Assembly: GCF_027580225.2 (NCBI RefSeq)
Contig: NC_073354.2
Coordinates: 10,764,001-10,828,000 of the forward strand
DNA from: Misgurnus anguillicaudatus
Taxonomy: Eukaryota > Chordata > Actinopteri > Cypriniformes > Cobitidae
Direction of reading: 5' to 3'
Length of the DNA stretch: 64,000 bases
Shown piece by piece: positions 49,901 through 60,687 of this stretch (its first letter is position 1; every line of letters starts with the position of its first letter). The notes below the pieces were generated by a model. The model did no database searches. It was not told where the DNA came from and saw nothing but the letters and a program-made list of their open reading frames with translations. The translations under genes were made by a program, and so were the position numbers.

Positions 49901-50583
49901 GGATAGTTTACACGAGAACGCTCGAGGGTGAAAATGTAAAAATATTTTATCGGATGTGCCTTTCGTTTACACGACGACAGCGTTTTGGGGGCATAAAAAC
50001 GCAAAAAAGTGAAACACCCTCTAAAGTGGAAATCTTAAAAACACTCTACCGTCGTGTTGCCGTCTAAAAGGTAAAAACGAAAAAGTCAGTTCACGGTGGC
50101 TCTCGTCGCGTACGCGTTTACCTCACAGGCATGCGCCAGTTCAGGAAAATACCAACAAACATGTCGGATTATTTCCATACGTCGGACCTTCAAGTTGCCA
50201 TAGCAGCTCTGATAAATATACAAGAGTCGCAGTTGTACGAAATATTCACAGCTAGTATTACTGATCAGAAAAGGTGCATTCATTTCCTCTATCAAATTGT
50301 TGATGCGCCAATTCATCGAAGGCAAACCAGACGGCTTTGGAAAAGACCTGGGAGAACAAGGAAAAAGGTTGTACAGTACACAGGTGCTTGGACTTGGTGT
50401 TGTTGTGTGTCAGTGCTTCACATTGCCACCTACCGCCTGGATTGCATCCAATATCACACATTTTTGCGTCACCATGTGCAGATTTCCCCCCTCAAAACGC
50501 TCATATAAACGCGGAATAAAAAGTGATAATGCAATGCCACTTTTGCGGTTTCTCTTTTTTTACGTTTCCGTGTAAACGTAGCC
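49901..50583 (+). mobile_element. Harbinger-like non-autonomous element
   Basis: The left end ggatagtttacacgagaacg and right end cgtttccgtgtaaacgtagcc are inverted repeats of the 'ggctacgtttacacg' type seen in fish PIF/Harbinger-related elements. The body holds the 125-codon open frame listed next. No 3 bp duplication was read with confidence. Confidence 0.6.
50131..50508 (+). CDS. Element-borne open frame, 125 codons, function unknown
   Basis: It starts at an ATG and lies entirely within the Harbinger-like element. The first half is acidic-helical (residues about 10-60), followed by a basic stretch HRRQTRRLWKRPGRTRKK (about 61-79), reminiscent of the basic run before the catalytic domain in Harbinger-type transposases. 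After about residue 85 the composition looks like translated non-coding sequence. No DDE residues are present. Best read as a remnant or passenger frame, not a working gene. Confidence 0.3.
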   Translation: MRQFRKIPTNMSDYFHTSDLQVAIAALINIQESQLYEIFTASITDQKRCIHFLYQIVDAPIHRRQTRRLWKRPGRTRKKVVQYTGAWTWCCCVSVLHIATYRLDCIQYHTFLRHHVQISPLKTLI

Positions 50584-51095
50584 TTAGAGTAGCCTATATC
50601 ACCAACCATAATCAGCTGTACATCAAGACCAACAACATAAGACCCAAAAGGCAGTTTATTTTTAATTTATTACAAGCTATTACGCCCAATGACACAGAGT
50701 TTTATCAGCAGGGATGCTGTCATGCTTTATTCAAGCCCATTATTCATCCATAAAGACCCAAACAAACTACAGCTTCCTAACCTTTGACTGATGGACAGTG
50801 TTGAAGAAGAATTAATCAAAGCTTGTAACTCGTATCCTGCTGAGGGCTCTGCCTCAATCTTTAATCTTTTGGCAGTTTTGATGGATAGGCTTATTTTGCG
50901 CAAGCGTTCTGACCTTGTCTAAAGCTGACATGGTTATTGGGTGTTTAGGTCATGTAAGAATGATGTAGGTTGTACTACATTGTATGTCTTTCAAATTTAG
51001 AAGTCCTGTCAACAGTACTTCACAATGAGGGATATGTATAAGAATGCAAACAGAAATTCCAAGTATTATAACATCATTTTGAACTGACTGTTCAT

Positions 51096-51715
51096 CCTAA
51101 AATGCATTAAACTTTCGTTTACAAAGACGTGAAACTCACCGAGTGGTCAGGGGTGTTCACTGATATGCTCACACAAAAATCGCTGCCAAAGATGCTTTCC
51201 AACAGGTGTTTTAGCATTCGTTGTAAACTTGTGGACCTATTTTTCCAAACGCCTCACACCCGTACATTCTTCCGTTGAGAGCTTGAATAATAGACACTCC
51301 AGCCCAGTTGGTGGCGATAATCCACCTTTGCCAATTGCAAGAATACAAACAACGTTCGCGACGCAGAGTAATACCGTACCTCACAGCACATCTAATACAA
51401 GTCAATGGAGTTGGACAAAACTACGATAAAACCTGTTGGGGTGCGTCTTTTGCAGCGATTTTTGTGTGAGCATGTCAGTGAACACCCCTGACCACTCGGT
51501 GAGTTTCACGTCTTTGCAAAAGAAAGTCCAATGCATCCAGGAAGGATTGTTCCAGTGCACCTATGCAGCCATTGCAGAGGTGTGGGCTAATACAAACACT
51601 CGAAAATTCTCGTGCCAGCATCATATGTCCAAATTTTAGTCAAAACCGTTCTATTTCATCATAAACAATCTGAAAACAGGGCTTTAAGTGAAAAATACCG
51701 AACTTGTCCTTTAAC
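51096..51715. mobile_element. Foldback element, copy B with inverted loop
   Basis: The arms and outer right flank have the same orientation as in copy A (32458-33098), ending acttgtcct-TTAA. However, the loop between about 51195 and 51430 is reversed relative to copy A: the related 64-codon open frame is on the minus strand here (51211-51405) but on the plus strand in A. Confidence 0.85.
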
Positions 51716-51747
51716 GTTTTGAGTTAATTCAATATAAAAAATATTAT

Positions 51748-52033
51748 TTAAAGGAACAGTATGTAAGAAATGTATATCAATTAATCATAAAATGGCCCTG
51801 ATATGTCACTAGACATTAAGAAATAATTTTCATTTCAAATACTTATATCACTGACAACAGTGGTATGGCCAGGATATTGTCATTTAGAAAGTGGATTTGC
51901 AGCCCTCAACTGAGGTTTTTGTTGGCATGTTGTGTATTGGCCACCAGTTGTGTGATTGCAGTACCAGTTTTCGCCACAAGTTTTGTGATTGCAGTACCAG
52001 TTTTGACCACAATCCTACATACTTTTCCTTTAA
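51748..52033. mobile_element. TTAA-type MITE 'aggaacagtatgtaa', 286 bp
   Basis: TTAA lies at both ends, with inverted termini AGGAACAGTATGTAAGA / CCTACATACTTTTCCT. A ~33 bp internal direct repeat carries 'tgtgattgcagtaccag' twice (51950-52010). It ends only ~210 bp before the host-gene ATG. Confidence 0.85.
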
Positions 52034-52243
52034 CTAAAAAACTAAAACTAAAAAGTTGAGTGAACTTAAAATTATAAGACAACCATGAAACTTATGTATT
52101 AAACCAAAAAAGTTGGTTCACATTTTTTAAAGTGTATATTCCATGTTTGACAACCACACTGTGTCCAAAAAGTTTTGAATCGGAAAGTGTGTTTATGGTT
52201 TAAAATAAATATTACTTGGGGCTACTGGTATTCATCTCCAGAT

Positions 52244-52421
52244 ATGCGTCGTGGTGACCGGTTAACATGGCCTGGTGATGCTCAGAGACGTGAAGAAAGG
52301 AGAACGGAGGTCAGATTGGCTCAGGGTTTGCAGAGACTTGACCAGGCTAAACTATATCATCTCAACACACTGACCAGAGAACAGCACAGACTACACCGAG
52401 ATCTCATCTCCATGAAAACAG
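52244..52421 (+). CDS. ccdc190: ccdc190-like coding exon 1
   Basis: It codes residues 1-59 and one base of codon 60. The ATG at 52244 is chosen because upstream in-frame sequence is AT-rich and non-coding in character, and because a possible acceptor AG (52240-52241) abuts it. Charged heptads predict a coiled coil. The donor is AAAACAG/GTGTGTG. Confidence 0.7.
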
Positions 52422-55400
52422 GTGTGTGATGATTTATTGTATGTCTCTCCAGTTAAAACTTAAAGCATTTAATGGATTACTGTATCTGTTTCATGTCAGG
52501 TAACCCCTGGAGAAGAGGACTTCACAGTTTGGGGCTGCGATCCTCCAACCAGGATGTTATCCGCCCTGCTGTGTCCTACAAAAAGACACTATTACCCATA
52601 ATCCCACTGGCAGGAAGAGAGGCAGACAGTCAAAGGTGAGATCAGGATTCTGATAACATCAGAGTAATTTTTGAACGAGTATAAACTTTCCAAAGCCTTC
52701 ATATTAATCAAATAGATTAAAAAAACTCCCACACACTTTTAATTTATCAGCAATGTCCTTACAATTCTTATAAAGTGCAAAGACAGTCTGATGTGCCAAC
52801 ATGAAGTTAATCTCTTTAAAATGTTTTTAGTGCTGGGCCAAGATTAATCGCAATTAATCGCATACAAAATAAAAGTGATTTTTTGCATAATATATGTGCG
52901 TGTACTGTGTCTAATTATTGTGTATATTTAACCACACACACATTCATATATTCATTTCAGAATTGTTTTACTTATATATAATTTTTTAAAATTTATTTTT
53001 AATATAGAATATATAAAAATATAAATAAATATATATAAACACGTAAATGCTTCTTAAATACATACATGAATGTGTGTGTATTTATTTATACATAATAATT
53101 ACACACAGCACATACTCATATATTATGCCAAAAATCACTTTTATTTTGTATGCGATTAATCGCGATTAATCTTTGCCCAGCACTAAATATTTTATAACAA
53201 AACAATCCAGTTCTGTCTTCCCCTATATCCCAGCCTTATCCATGGCATGTATCCCACTCTGCTGTACGGCTGGGGTTGCCATGAAATTCAATAAGTATTG
53301 AGAGAATAAAAATGTGTCTTTATCCTTGACACAGCACAACTTCAAACTGAATACATGAAATGAATCTGTGCCAATTATCATCTTTTTAGGGTATGATATT
53401 TATAAAAAAGCTAGATGCTGACCTCCGTTCTAAAAATGTTTGATATTGTATCTTAGACCCACTTTGTTTTTAAAAAGTCATGCGTAGGACATAACACCAC
53501 CTTTACAGATAATTCAGCTGTTCTTTGTATAAAATTTTCCTACTGCCTGACAGATATCACTGACACTGTTATCCTGAGACATCACACTTGTCTCTGTGAT
53601 GGCCAAAAATGATTCTCACTATGTCCAGTGTTTCCACAGTTTCACTGTGTCAAGAGAAAACATGGAGGTGTCTCTCTGACAGTGGTATGAGTTTGGGATG
53701 GGGTTAACTTTTGCCTGAGCAATGAAAGGTAGGAGAAATGTAAGAATGTTTTGGAAGCAATCGTTTTTGCAGTTCCATTTGGTGTTGGATATGATGTCGA
53801 AATAAAGGTGTGGGTACAAAAAGATACATTATGGACGGTTTCAGCAGTAACACCATAAACAAACGGCAATCGTGGAACAAACGTAACTTCCGGTAAACTC
53901 CGCAAAGGATTAATAACAACGGAGTCCTTTACAAGAATACTCCACTTTCTCAAAAACAAATTCTGATAATTTACTCACTCCCATGTCATCCAAGATGTTG
54001 ATGTCTTTCTTCTTTAAGTCAGGAAGAAATTTGTTTTTTTGAGGAAAGCATTCCAGGATTTTTCTCAATTTAATTGACTTTATTGGACCTTATTGGCCAG
54101 CATGACCTTGTGTGGTGCGTAAGCAGGTCGAAAGGTCACCCATGATGTATGCAAAACTACCCCTCCAGTGTTTACAAGTCTGGAGAAAGAGGACCGTTCC
54201 AACGTTATCATAAGTGGAATGATACTTATTAATGTATTTGTGTCAGTTTTTTGTTTAAAATGGTCAGCAATCGGAGCCGATGGTGTAGTGGGCAGTGCTC
54301 CGACATGTGGTGCTTTCGCACTTTTGCCGACCTGAGTTCGATTCCCGGCTTGTAGTTATTTGCAGATCCCATACCCCCCTCTCCTCCCTGTTCTTTCCTG
54401 TCCTCACTCACTGTTAATTAACTTTAAAATGGTCCGCAAATGTGCGTTTTACATTTGTGAAGGGTGACCTTTCGACGTGCTTACGCATTACGTAAGATTG
54501 CGCTGGCGCGTCACACGGCTGGTGCAAGACGATAAGATGTGGTTTAAAAGTACTGGATAAGACCCTTATGGCTTGTTTGAGATCGTTTATGCTACGTACA
54601 CATCAAACGCGGGGCATTGCATTACTCGCTCTAGATTACTCGCAGGATTTAACTTCGTGTCATGCGAATTTTTCGCTCGAGTTGAATATTTTCAACTTGG
54701 ACGAAGACCCATTTGAGGCAAATAGCGCTTGTTTTCGCAGCAAACGTGCCCGTCTATATCGTGTCCTTCGCATTACCACACACAAGGATGCATCTGATTG
54801 CATCTTTGCATTGACTTTGTATGTAATCTACTCGTGCAAATCGTTGAACTCGGGTTTGGTGTGTATGCCCAATTAGAGCCCTTTGAAACTGCGTTGAGAC
54901 TGCAATTTTAAACTGCATTGAAACTGTAAACTGTTGAGGTCTTAATTTGAGTAAATCCTGGAATGTTTTTCTAAAAAAAACTTAATTTAATTTCTTCTCC
55001 ACTGATTCTGGACGAGGAGGGACATGGACATTTTGGATGACATAGGGCAGGGATGGGCAACTTCAGTCCTGGAGGGCCGGTGTCCTGCAGAGTTGAGCTC
55101 CAACCATAATTAAACACACCTGAAGCAGCCAATTAAGGTCTTACTAGGCATACTAGAAACTTTTACCGTGAGTTCACACCAGCTGCATTTGAGGCGTAAA
55201 ATTCACGTCTACCGCGTATAGTTTGCCGTTTGAACATTTTGAGTTTAGTCGCTTCATTCGCACGTGAAAGCCACGCGTGAAAGCCACGCGTGAAATTCTA
55301 GTCATTGAGACATTCACGCGGAAATTCACATCATGGGAGGGGCTTCTGTGACTCCGCTCACTGTAATCATGTCACCACTACAGCAAGCTCCTGATTGGTT

Positions 55401-58400
55401 AATGCATCGCGTTTTTTCGCCCAAGTTAAAATTTTTCAACTCAGAATCACGTCTACCGCGCCGCACTAAACGCCTCATTCGCGCAGGGAGACCTCCAGAC
55501 GCGTGTCAACGCGTCTTCACATTGACTTAACATTGAAATCACTTGGGCTTGGTGCCTCTACCGCGGCTGGTGTGAACGCAGCATTAGGCAGATGTGCTGA
55601 GGCAAGTTGGAGCTAAACTCTGCAGGACACCGGCCCTCCAGGACCGAAGTTGCCTATCCCGGACATAGGGGGTGATTAAATTATCTGCATTTTTTTAAGA
55701 AAGTGAAATAATCCTTTCAGAGTAGTTTATTTCTGATAACAAGCAAAATAAACAACAATTTTTATTTTTTTTATGTTTATTAAAATCATAGCTAAAGCAT
55801 ATGTGTAAAATGTGTACTATATAATGTATACAATCTTAACTACAGATCGGCTGCCAAACCTCTCTTCACATAATGGTTTCATCGGACGCATGCGGTGTCG
55901 CAATTTTGTAACTTAACTTCCGGTCTCTTTGTTTAATGGTCTGACAAGTGGCTAAAATGAACTCCTCTTCGAAATTAACAAATGTTTTGGTTTCCTAATG
56001 ATGAGGGAAGACGGCGATCATGGATCACCGCTATTCAATAGGAGGTTTGGCGGCCGATCTGTGGTTGAGGTTGTGTGCATTATACAGTACACATTTTACA
56101 CAGTAACATTAGCTCAGTGTAGTTTTTATTCACCTTAGTTATGATTTAAATTAAGGTATTCATTTTGCTTGTCAGAAATAAACTACTCTAAAAGGACTTT
56201 GTTGTTATTGATTCTTGGCGGAGTTTGCCTGAGGTTGCGTTTGCTCCATGAAAGCTGTTTGTTTGTGTTGTTACTGCTGAAACCGTCTATGAATACACAT
56301 GGACACAGGTGATAATATAATTTACAGCCGACAGGTGCTGCAGACATTAAAACATGATGTAAAACCAAACAACAAAGACTAAACTATTACACTAAAGCAG
56401 TGTTTTTCTACGTCAGTCCTTGCGACCCACCTCCTACCCTGCTGAAAAAAGCAGCATGGACCAGCATGGGAATTATGCTGGTCTATGCTGGTTTAGCTGG
56501 TGGTCACAGCATACCAGCACCAAAACACAACATATGCTGGTATGACCAGCATGGGATGCTGGTGCTAATGCTGGTTTAGCTGGTGCTAATGCTGGTTTGG
56601 TGCTGGTTTAGCTGGTGCTAATGTTGGTGCTGATGCTGGTTTGATGCTGGTTTAGCTGGTGTTCACAAGCAAACCAGCACCAAAACACAACATATGCTGG
56701 TCTTGCTGGTATGCTGGATTTTTCAGCAGGGTAGAACATCTTTGTATACAAACGGCACAAAAGGCTTGTTCGAGGTCATGCAACACCTTGCAGAACAATC
56801 AGCGCGTGAAATCGCAGTACCACAAGAACAATTTAAATGCATACAGAGACCTCGAATGACTCTTGCACGACCCTGACGTCACGTGATGATTGGTCTGCAC
56901 AGCTCCAATAAAGTCGAAAAAACCTGTTTCCCTAATTAACCCACTAACAAGCTGACAAGTTAAATCAGATGTTTTATATAGAGAGACCTAAAAAAACTTT
57001 TTTTAAAACAAATGTTGTCATTGTAAAGCTCCTTTATTTTTAGGAGTGTATATGTAGTTATGTATGCTTTCCAATTAAAATCTGTGTGCACTGATGGGCA
57101 TCTACGAATGGCGGGGATTTCCTTAGTTAACCGCACCAGTGAATCTGATAATGGGATAATAACACAGACAAAAACACACACAAACAAACCTATCCATCCA
57201 CTAACCCATACAAACGACTTTGTAAAATATTTATTACGTTCCCCATGTTGTTCATCTATTAATACATTTGTTCCACACCCGCCTCTGACATTTTTCCATT
57301 CTCGGCGCTGTCAGCTTCGATCAACACATTTAAATGGAAATATGAATGAAGCAGAATTACATGAGTGAGGCAGTAGGGGACATCAAGATTGAAAATGTGA
57401 TCCCAAGTCAATGAACGAAGGAAACGGATAAAGGTTGTGTGGTAATGTAATGGTTAAAGATCTGAGCTGCTAATGAGACAGAGAGTGAAATTTCTCTCCT
57501 CCTTATGCCCTTGAGCAAGACCCAGATCAGGTCCCTGCGGTGAAACTGTAAGTTCAGACTGATGTGAAGCATTTACTAAATGGCAAGAAAGAAACAGTGA
57601 TGCAGAAATACTAGCTTCCTCACGTCCTGCAACATCTTCTGGAGCCTCTCTGTGTCTCTTTATCTCTGTGTACTTGAAGGAACGCTTGCAATATTTCATC
57701 TTCATGCTTGTTAAGCAGACAGCCTGTGGACAACCAACAGTGCCTGTTTCACTTCCCCTTATTTCCTATTTTTCCCTTTTCTTTCTGGTCTTGTACACTC
57801 TGACAGAGGCACTTCATCTCTCATGTTTGTTTCCTTTCCTCATTTCTTTCCTGCTGTTAGCGTTCAAGTTCCTCCTTGCATTTCCTCTCACCCCCTATTA
57901 CCCTCCTCCACCTTATCCTCCTACATGGCGGTGGCTGTTTGTGATGTCATTACACGACAATGACTTATTTCATGAATATTAATTAGGATATGGTAACAGT
58001 ACACAGCTAAAATCAGCCAAAACCACCATAAACAGGTTTGCTGGTCTTTAGCTGGTCTTGATGGTTCGAAGCCTGCTGATATACAATAGATAGACTGGTG
58101 GTGACTGCTCTTCCGAGGGGTGCAAATTCAAAATGTGTGTTCGGAGTGTCATGTGTGTTGCTCGTGCTTTGTTGCGTCATGTGAACCATGTGCATCACGT
58201 GTTTTGTCAAAATAAGTGCCTGCTGCACACGCGTCAAAACCATTTATAATAAAAGAGACGCTCATGATCACAAAATACACGCAAGACACTCCCTTAACAG
58301 TAAACTCTGATTACACATGAGATTATGCGAGTATCTGGCAAACACGAGCGTCTCTTTTATCATAAACCCTTTAGACGCATCTGCAGCATGCACTTATTTT

Positions 58401-60608
58401 AACAAAACACGTGATGTACATAGGTTCACTCGACGCCCCGAACACATATTTTGAAATGACGAACCAACACACGACGGGCTACATACATGTTGTTGTTGTG
58501 ATGAACTTCGCATCGTGCGCCCTCGATAGAAGAAGTCACTGGCCGCCACTGTAGATAGGTAGGCTATACTAAAAACTAGAGATGCACCGATAGGATTTTT
58601 TTTGGCCGATACCGATTTAAACAGACAACTTCTGGCCGATACCGATATTAAACACTTGTATACAATACTATACAGTTGGTCTATTAGCTAGTTTATTTTT
58701 GCATCAAATAATTTTTACTGAACATGGATTGGATCTAATTAACATTCAACTGACCAACATAATAAGAGAGGCACAAATTAAGCTAAAACTAATATAATAA
58801 GACAGCATGACAACCTTCAAAGGTGGTTTTTGCTATTCAGCATTTATTTGATTAACAACATTAACTCTTTTTTTTACATATAATGGATTTCTTTATGCAG
58901 TTAATAAACAATCGGTATCTGCCTTTCTCGTGCTATTTCCGATATGCCGATGGATTCAAATTCATCAAAAATTGTCCGATAAATATCGCCGGCCGATACA
59001 TCGGTGCATCACTACTAAAAACTATCCTTTAAAAGAACTTTATAGACTTTGTAATATTTCTTACTTCATACAGATACTTAAAACTCACATAACACACCCT
59101 GTTTCTCCTTATGTCATGTTAATCTTGAGAATCTTTATATAAAAAGGGTCTTTTGTTTAATCAAATTTATAAAAGCAGGCGCAGACGGAGCGGACCACGA
59201 GCAAGCAACACACACAAAACATTACCCAACTTTTGCATTATTACAGTCTATGGTTCAGGGTCCCTTCCTTATCTTCAGGTCTAACTGTTATTTTCCCATC
59301 AATTGCTTAATTCAACCCTTCAGTTCACAAACATATTCTGAGCTCATGTTCTTTTACCCGACTCCTTTGCCAACTTAAATTAAATTTACAGTCTTTCTCT
59401 GGGCAGCAACTGCTGAGGTGAAAAGCCGAAGAGGGGAATAAGAATTACTGTTTACGTCAGCACTGTTGTCTTGATGTGGATTCAGTCAGCACTTGCTGAA
59501 TATTGGCTGTGAATTAACTGTCACAGAGTCGTAAGACTGCCATAAAGAAAATGTGCCTGTCTGAAAGCTTTCTCGGCTGATGTAAACATCGATTTACAGG
59601 TGTGACAGTTCTTGTGAACTCGGTTTCTTGGAACTAAAGTTCTTTTATAGATGTGTGATGGTTTGTTGTGGATTGCAAGGACATCTCAAGATGCTCAAGA
59701 ATTTGGTCAACAATGCTAAAAAAATTACAGAATTAAACCCTGATTATAAACAAATGTACGGTTTATTAGGAGGCCGCCATTTTGTTTACATCACAATACA
59801 TTATTTCAAAAGGTTTTGGGGTGAGGTAAACATGACAAACAAGTCTTCAATAAGTAGATGTGCGTTATAAATGCAACACAACCATTTTTATAGACACCAT
59901 TGGATTGCCTTATCTGTTTTTGGGGAGCACACAAACAGTATAATGCCTTGCAATGCTGTCTAGATAGACAACTCACAGAGCTAATGTCACCATAATGGTC
60001 ACTCCAGATGAATGGGCTGTGATTACATTCAGCTACTCTGCTTTGATGGATGCTGACTATAGATATTTTAAATAATGAATTATTTCATGCTATCTCGTCT
60101 TATTCTTCACAGGTCGATGAAACCCCAGCCATCATCATCATCATCTCTGCAGGCTCGTGTTCAGGAGTTTATCAGCAGTGGGGATACTCTCTGCCTGCCT
60201 GACCTTAAACGACTGCCTGTCACCTCTACAACCACAAAAAGAGAGGAGAGCAAGGAAAGAGAGATAAGTGGAGAACAGGAGATGCAGAAAGCCACAGAGG
60301 GACACACGGAGGTTGGAGAGGTACAGAGGAATAAAGAAAAAGACACAGAGATGGAGTGGATGCTACTGAGAGACAGAGACAATGCAATGGGAGCTGAGAT
60401 GAATGGGTGCCCGTCGTCTCCCGGTACTTTCCCCGCTGAGATGTTAGCCCCTGATGGACATTTAAGAGCAGTTCACACATTACCAAACTTCACCCAGGCC
60501 CTGTCTGAAGCACGGAAAGCAAGATACATAAGACACAGAGGACAACCACTGTGTGAGCGAGAACTCACCATCCGGGAGATATTTTCCAGGGACCCCAAAG
60601 ATACATAA
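52244..60608 (+). CDS. ccdc190: CCDC190-like coiled-coil protein (three coding exons)
   Basis: Coding exons 52244-52421, 52500-52635 and 60113-60608 have GT/AG borders (GTGTGT, cag; GTGAG, cacag), and their split codons join in frame: 178+136+496 = 810 nt, 269 residues plus stop. Residues 1-59 are basic and helical, with a heptad region containing LQRLDQAKLYHLNTLTREQ, which I recognise as the conserved N-terminus of vertebrate CCDC190. Exon 2 is Arg/Pro/Ser-rich. Exon 3 has a Ser run, an acidic Glu/Lys-rich middle (about 148-190) and a conserved-looking basic C-terminus (ARKARYIRHRG...ERELTIREIFSR). The length is near the ~300 residues of mammalian homologues. Function is not established to my knowledge. 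A 5' non-coding exon is likely, because an acceptor-like ctccag precedes the ATG by two bases. Confidence 0.7.
52500..52635 (+). CDS. ccdc190: ccdc190-like coding exon 2
   Basis: The acceptor ...ttcatgtcag and donor caaag/GTGAGA define a 136 bp exon open only in the frame demanded by exon 1. It codes residues 60-104. The intron before it is just 78 bp, a typical short teleost intron. Confidence 0.72.
52830..53183. mobile_element. Palindromic TA-flanked MITE, 354 bp
   Basis: TA duplications (52828-52829, 53184-53185) border inverted ends GTGCTGGGC / GCCCAGCAC. The arms continue through 'gattaatcgcaattaatcgc' text inwards to 'aaaataaaagtgattttt' and meet at an AT-rich core. It is related in the inner arms to the split MITE at 36488. 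Confidence 0.88.
54271..54422 (+). repeat. tRNA-derived SINE, complete with target duplication
   Basis: The pol III A box (tggtgtagtgg) and B box (gagttcgattcc) lie in a tRNA-like head at 54271-54350, followed by a short T/C-rich body. A ~17 bp duplication tttaaaatggtc(a/c)gcaa flanks it (54254-54270 and 54423-54439), as expected for LINE-driven insertion. Confidence 0.88.
54590..54872. mobile_element. PIF/Harbinger-type MITE, 283 bp
   Basis: It is flanked by TTA on both sides (54587-54589, 54873-54875). Removing it and one TTA restores 'gatcgtttagag', exactly the text of the related foldback at 41905. The inverted ends are roughly TGCTACGTACACATCAAAC / GTTTGGTGTGTATGCCCAA. Confidence 0.85.
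55048..55662. mobile_element. hAT-type element, 615 bp
   Basis: A perfect 8 bp duplication, acataggg (55040-55047, 55663-55670), flanks the termini CAGGGATGGGCAACTT / AAGTTGCCTATCCCGG. The arms continue with 'cctggagggccggtgtcctg' and its complement. It hosts a Harbinger-like insertion. Confidence 0.92.
55166..55583. mobile_element. PIF/Harbinger-type element nested in the hAT
   Basis: TTA flanks both sides (55163-55165, 55584-55586), with inverted ends CCGTGAGTTCACACCAGC / GCTGGTGTGAACGCAGCA. The interior is rich in 'cacgcgtgaaa' and 'ctaccgcg' phrases. No transposase. Confidence 0.8.
56435..56733. mobile_element. TA-flanked foldback filled with TGCTGGT repeats
   Basis: TA lies at both borders, with inverted ends CCCTGCTGAAAAA / TTTTTCAGCAGGG. 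The interior consists largely of a degenerate 'tgctggttt(a/g)gctgg' minisatellite. A decayed relative is seen near 58005-58075. Confidence 0.85.
56734..57429. other. Gene-free intronic stretch
   Basis: No repeat termini or exon supported. Confidence 0.45.
57430..57545 (+). repeat. Decayed tRNA-SINE-like segment
   Basis: The A-box-like 'gtaatggttaaagatctg' is followed by 'gcccttgagcaagac', a phrase common to the bodies of fish tRNA-SINEs. No B box or duplication was found. Confidence 0.4.
58093..58551. mobile_element. hAT-like MITE with 'gagacgctc' inverted arms
   Basis: The left end actggtggtgactgctcttc and right end gaagaagtcactggccgccact are imperfect inverted repeats near tagatag on both sides (candidate duplication). 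The inner arms 'aataaaagagacgctc' (58246) and 'gagcgtctcttttat' (58346) are also inverted. Confidence 0.6.
58577..59014. mobile_element. hAT-type MITE, 438 bp
   Basis: A perfect 8 bp duplication, ctaaaaac (58569-58576, 59015-59022), flanks TAGAGATGCACCGAT / ATCGGTGCATCACTA. The subterminal regions are filled with 'ggccgataccgat' repeats, likely transposase-binding sites. Confidence 0.92.
59023..60112. other. Remaining intron 2 sequence
   Basis: No supported exon; the 80-codon open frame at 59628 has no acceptor or donor in phase with the gene. The acceptor of the last coding exon is at 60111-60112. Confidence 0.5.
60113..60608 (+). CDS. ccdc190: ccdc190-like terminal coding exon
   Basis: The T-rich acceptor ttattcttcacag is followed by 165 open codons ending in TAA. 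The incoming phase from exon 2 (two bases) makes an Arg codon and keeps the frame. A (tca)n run near 60130 codes five serines. Confidence 0.72.
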
Positions 60609-60687
60609 AAGTAATGAAAATCACTTTGAATCATATACAAAAAGGTTGTAATATCGCTCTGATGTATGTGTATAAATTGTATGCACT

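Larger units (their letters stand above)
53937..55727. mobile_element. TTAA-type foldback (family of 41251), swollen by insertions
   Basis: The left part ('gataatttactcactcccatg', 'aagcattccaggattttt', 'tgactttattggacc') and right part ('gtaaatcctggaatgttttt', 'ggacattttggatgacata', 'gtgattaaattatctg') match the two arms of the element at 41251. It hosts a SINE, a Harbinger MITE and a hAT element; without them it would be about 0.7 kb. Confidence 0.8.
53818..56300. mobile_element. Element 'A', two-armed copy with nested insertions
   Basis: The left arm (53818-53935 plus 55728-55830) is inverted relative to the right arm (55918-56300), and both match the half copy at 40560-41250. The left arm is split by a TTAA-type foldback at the site that reads ttactttaaaagg in the unsplit copy. 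Confidence 0.7.
52636..60112 (+). other. Large intron 2 of the ccdc190-like gene, transposon-filled
   Basis: The 7.5 kb intron contains at least nine insertions, listed separately: a TA MITE, element A with a foldback, SINE, two Harbinger-type elements and a hAT inside it, a 'ctgctgg' foldback, a SINE relic and two further hAT-type MITEs. All appear neutral for splicing. Confidence 0.65.

Noticed and set aside
54568..54876. 102-codon open frame
   Set aside because: It coincides with a Harbinger MITE bounded by TTA duplications; the frame starts in the host foldback and carries no known domain.
60161..60486. Minus-strand frames opposite the terminal ccdc190-like exon
   Set aside because: Shadow frames of the real exon; the plus strand has phase-consistent splice borders.
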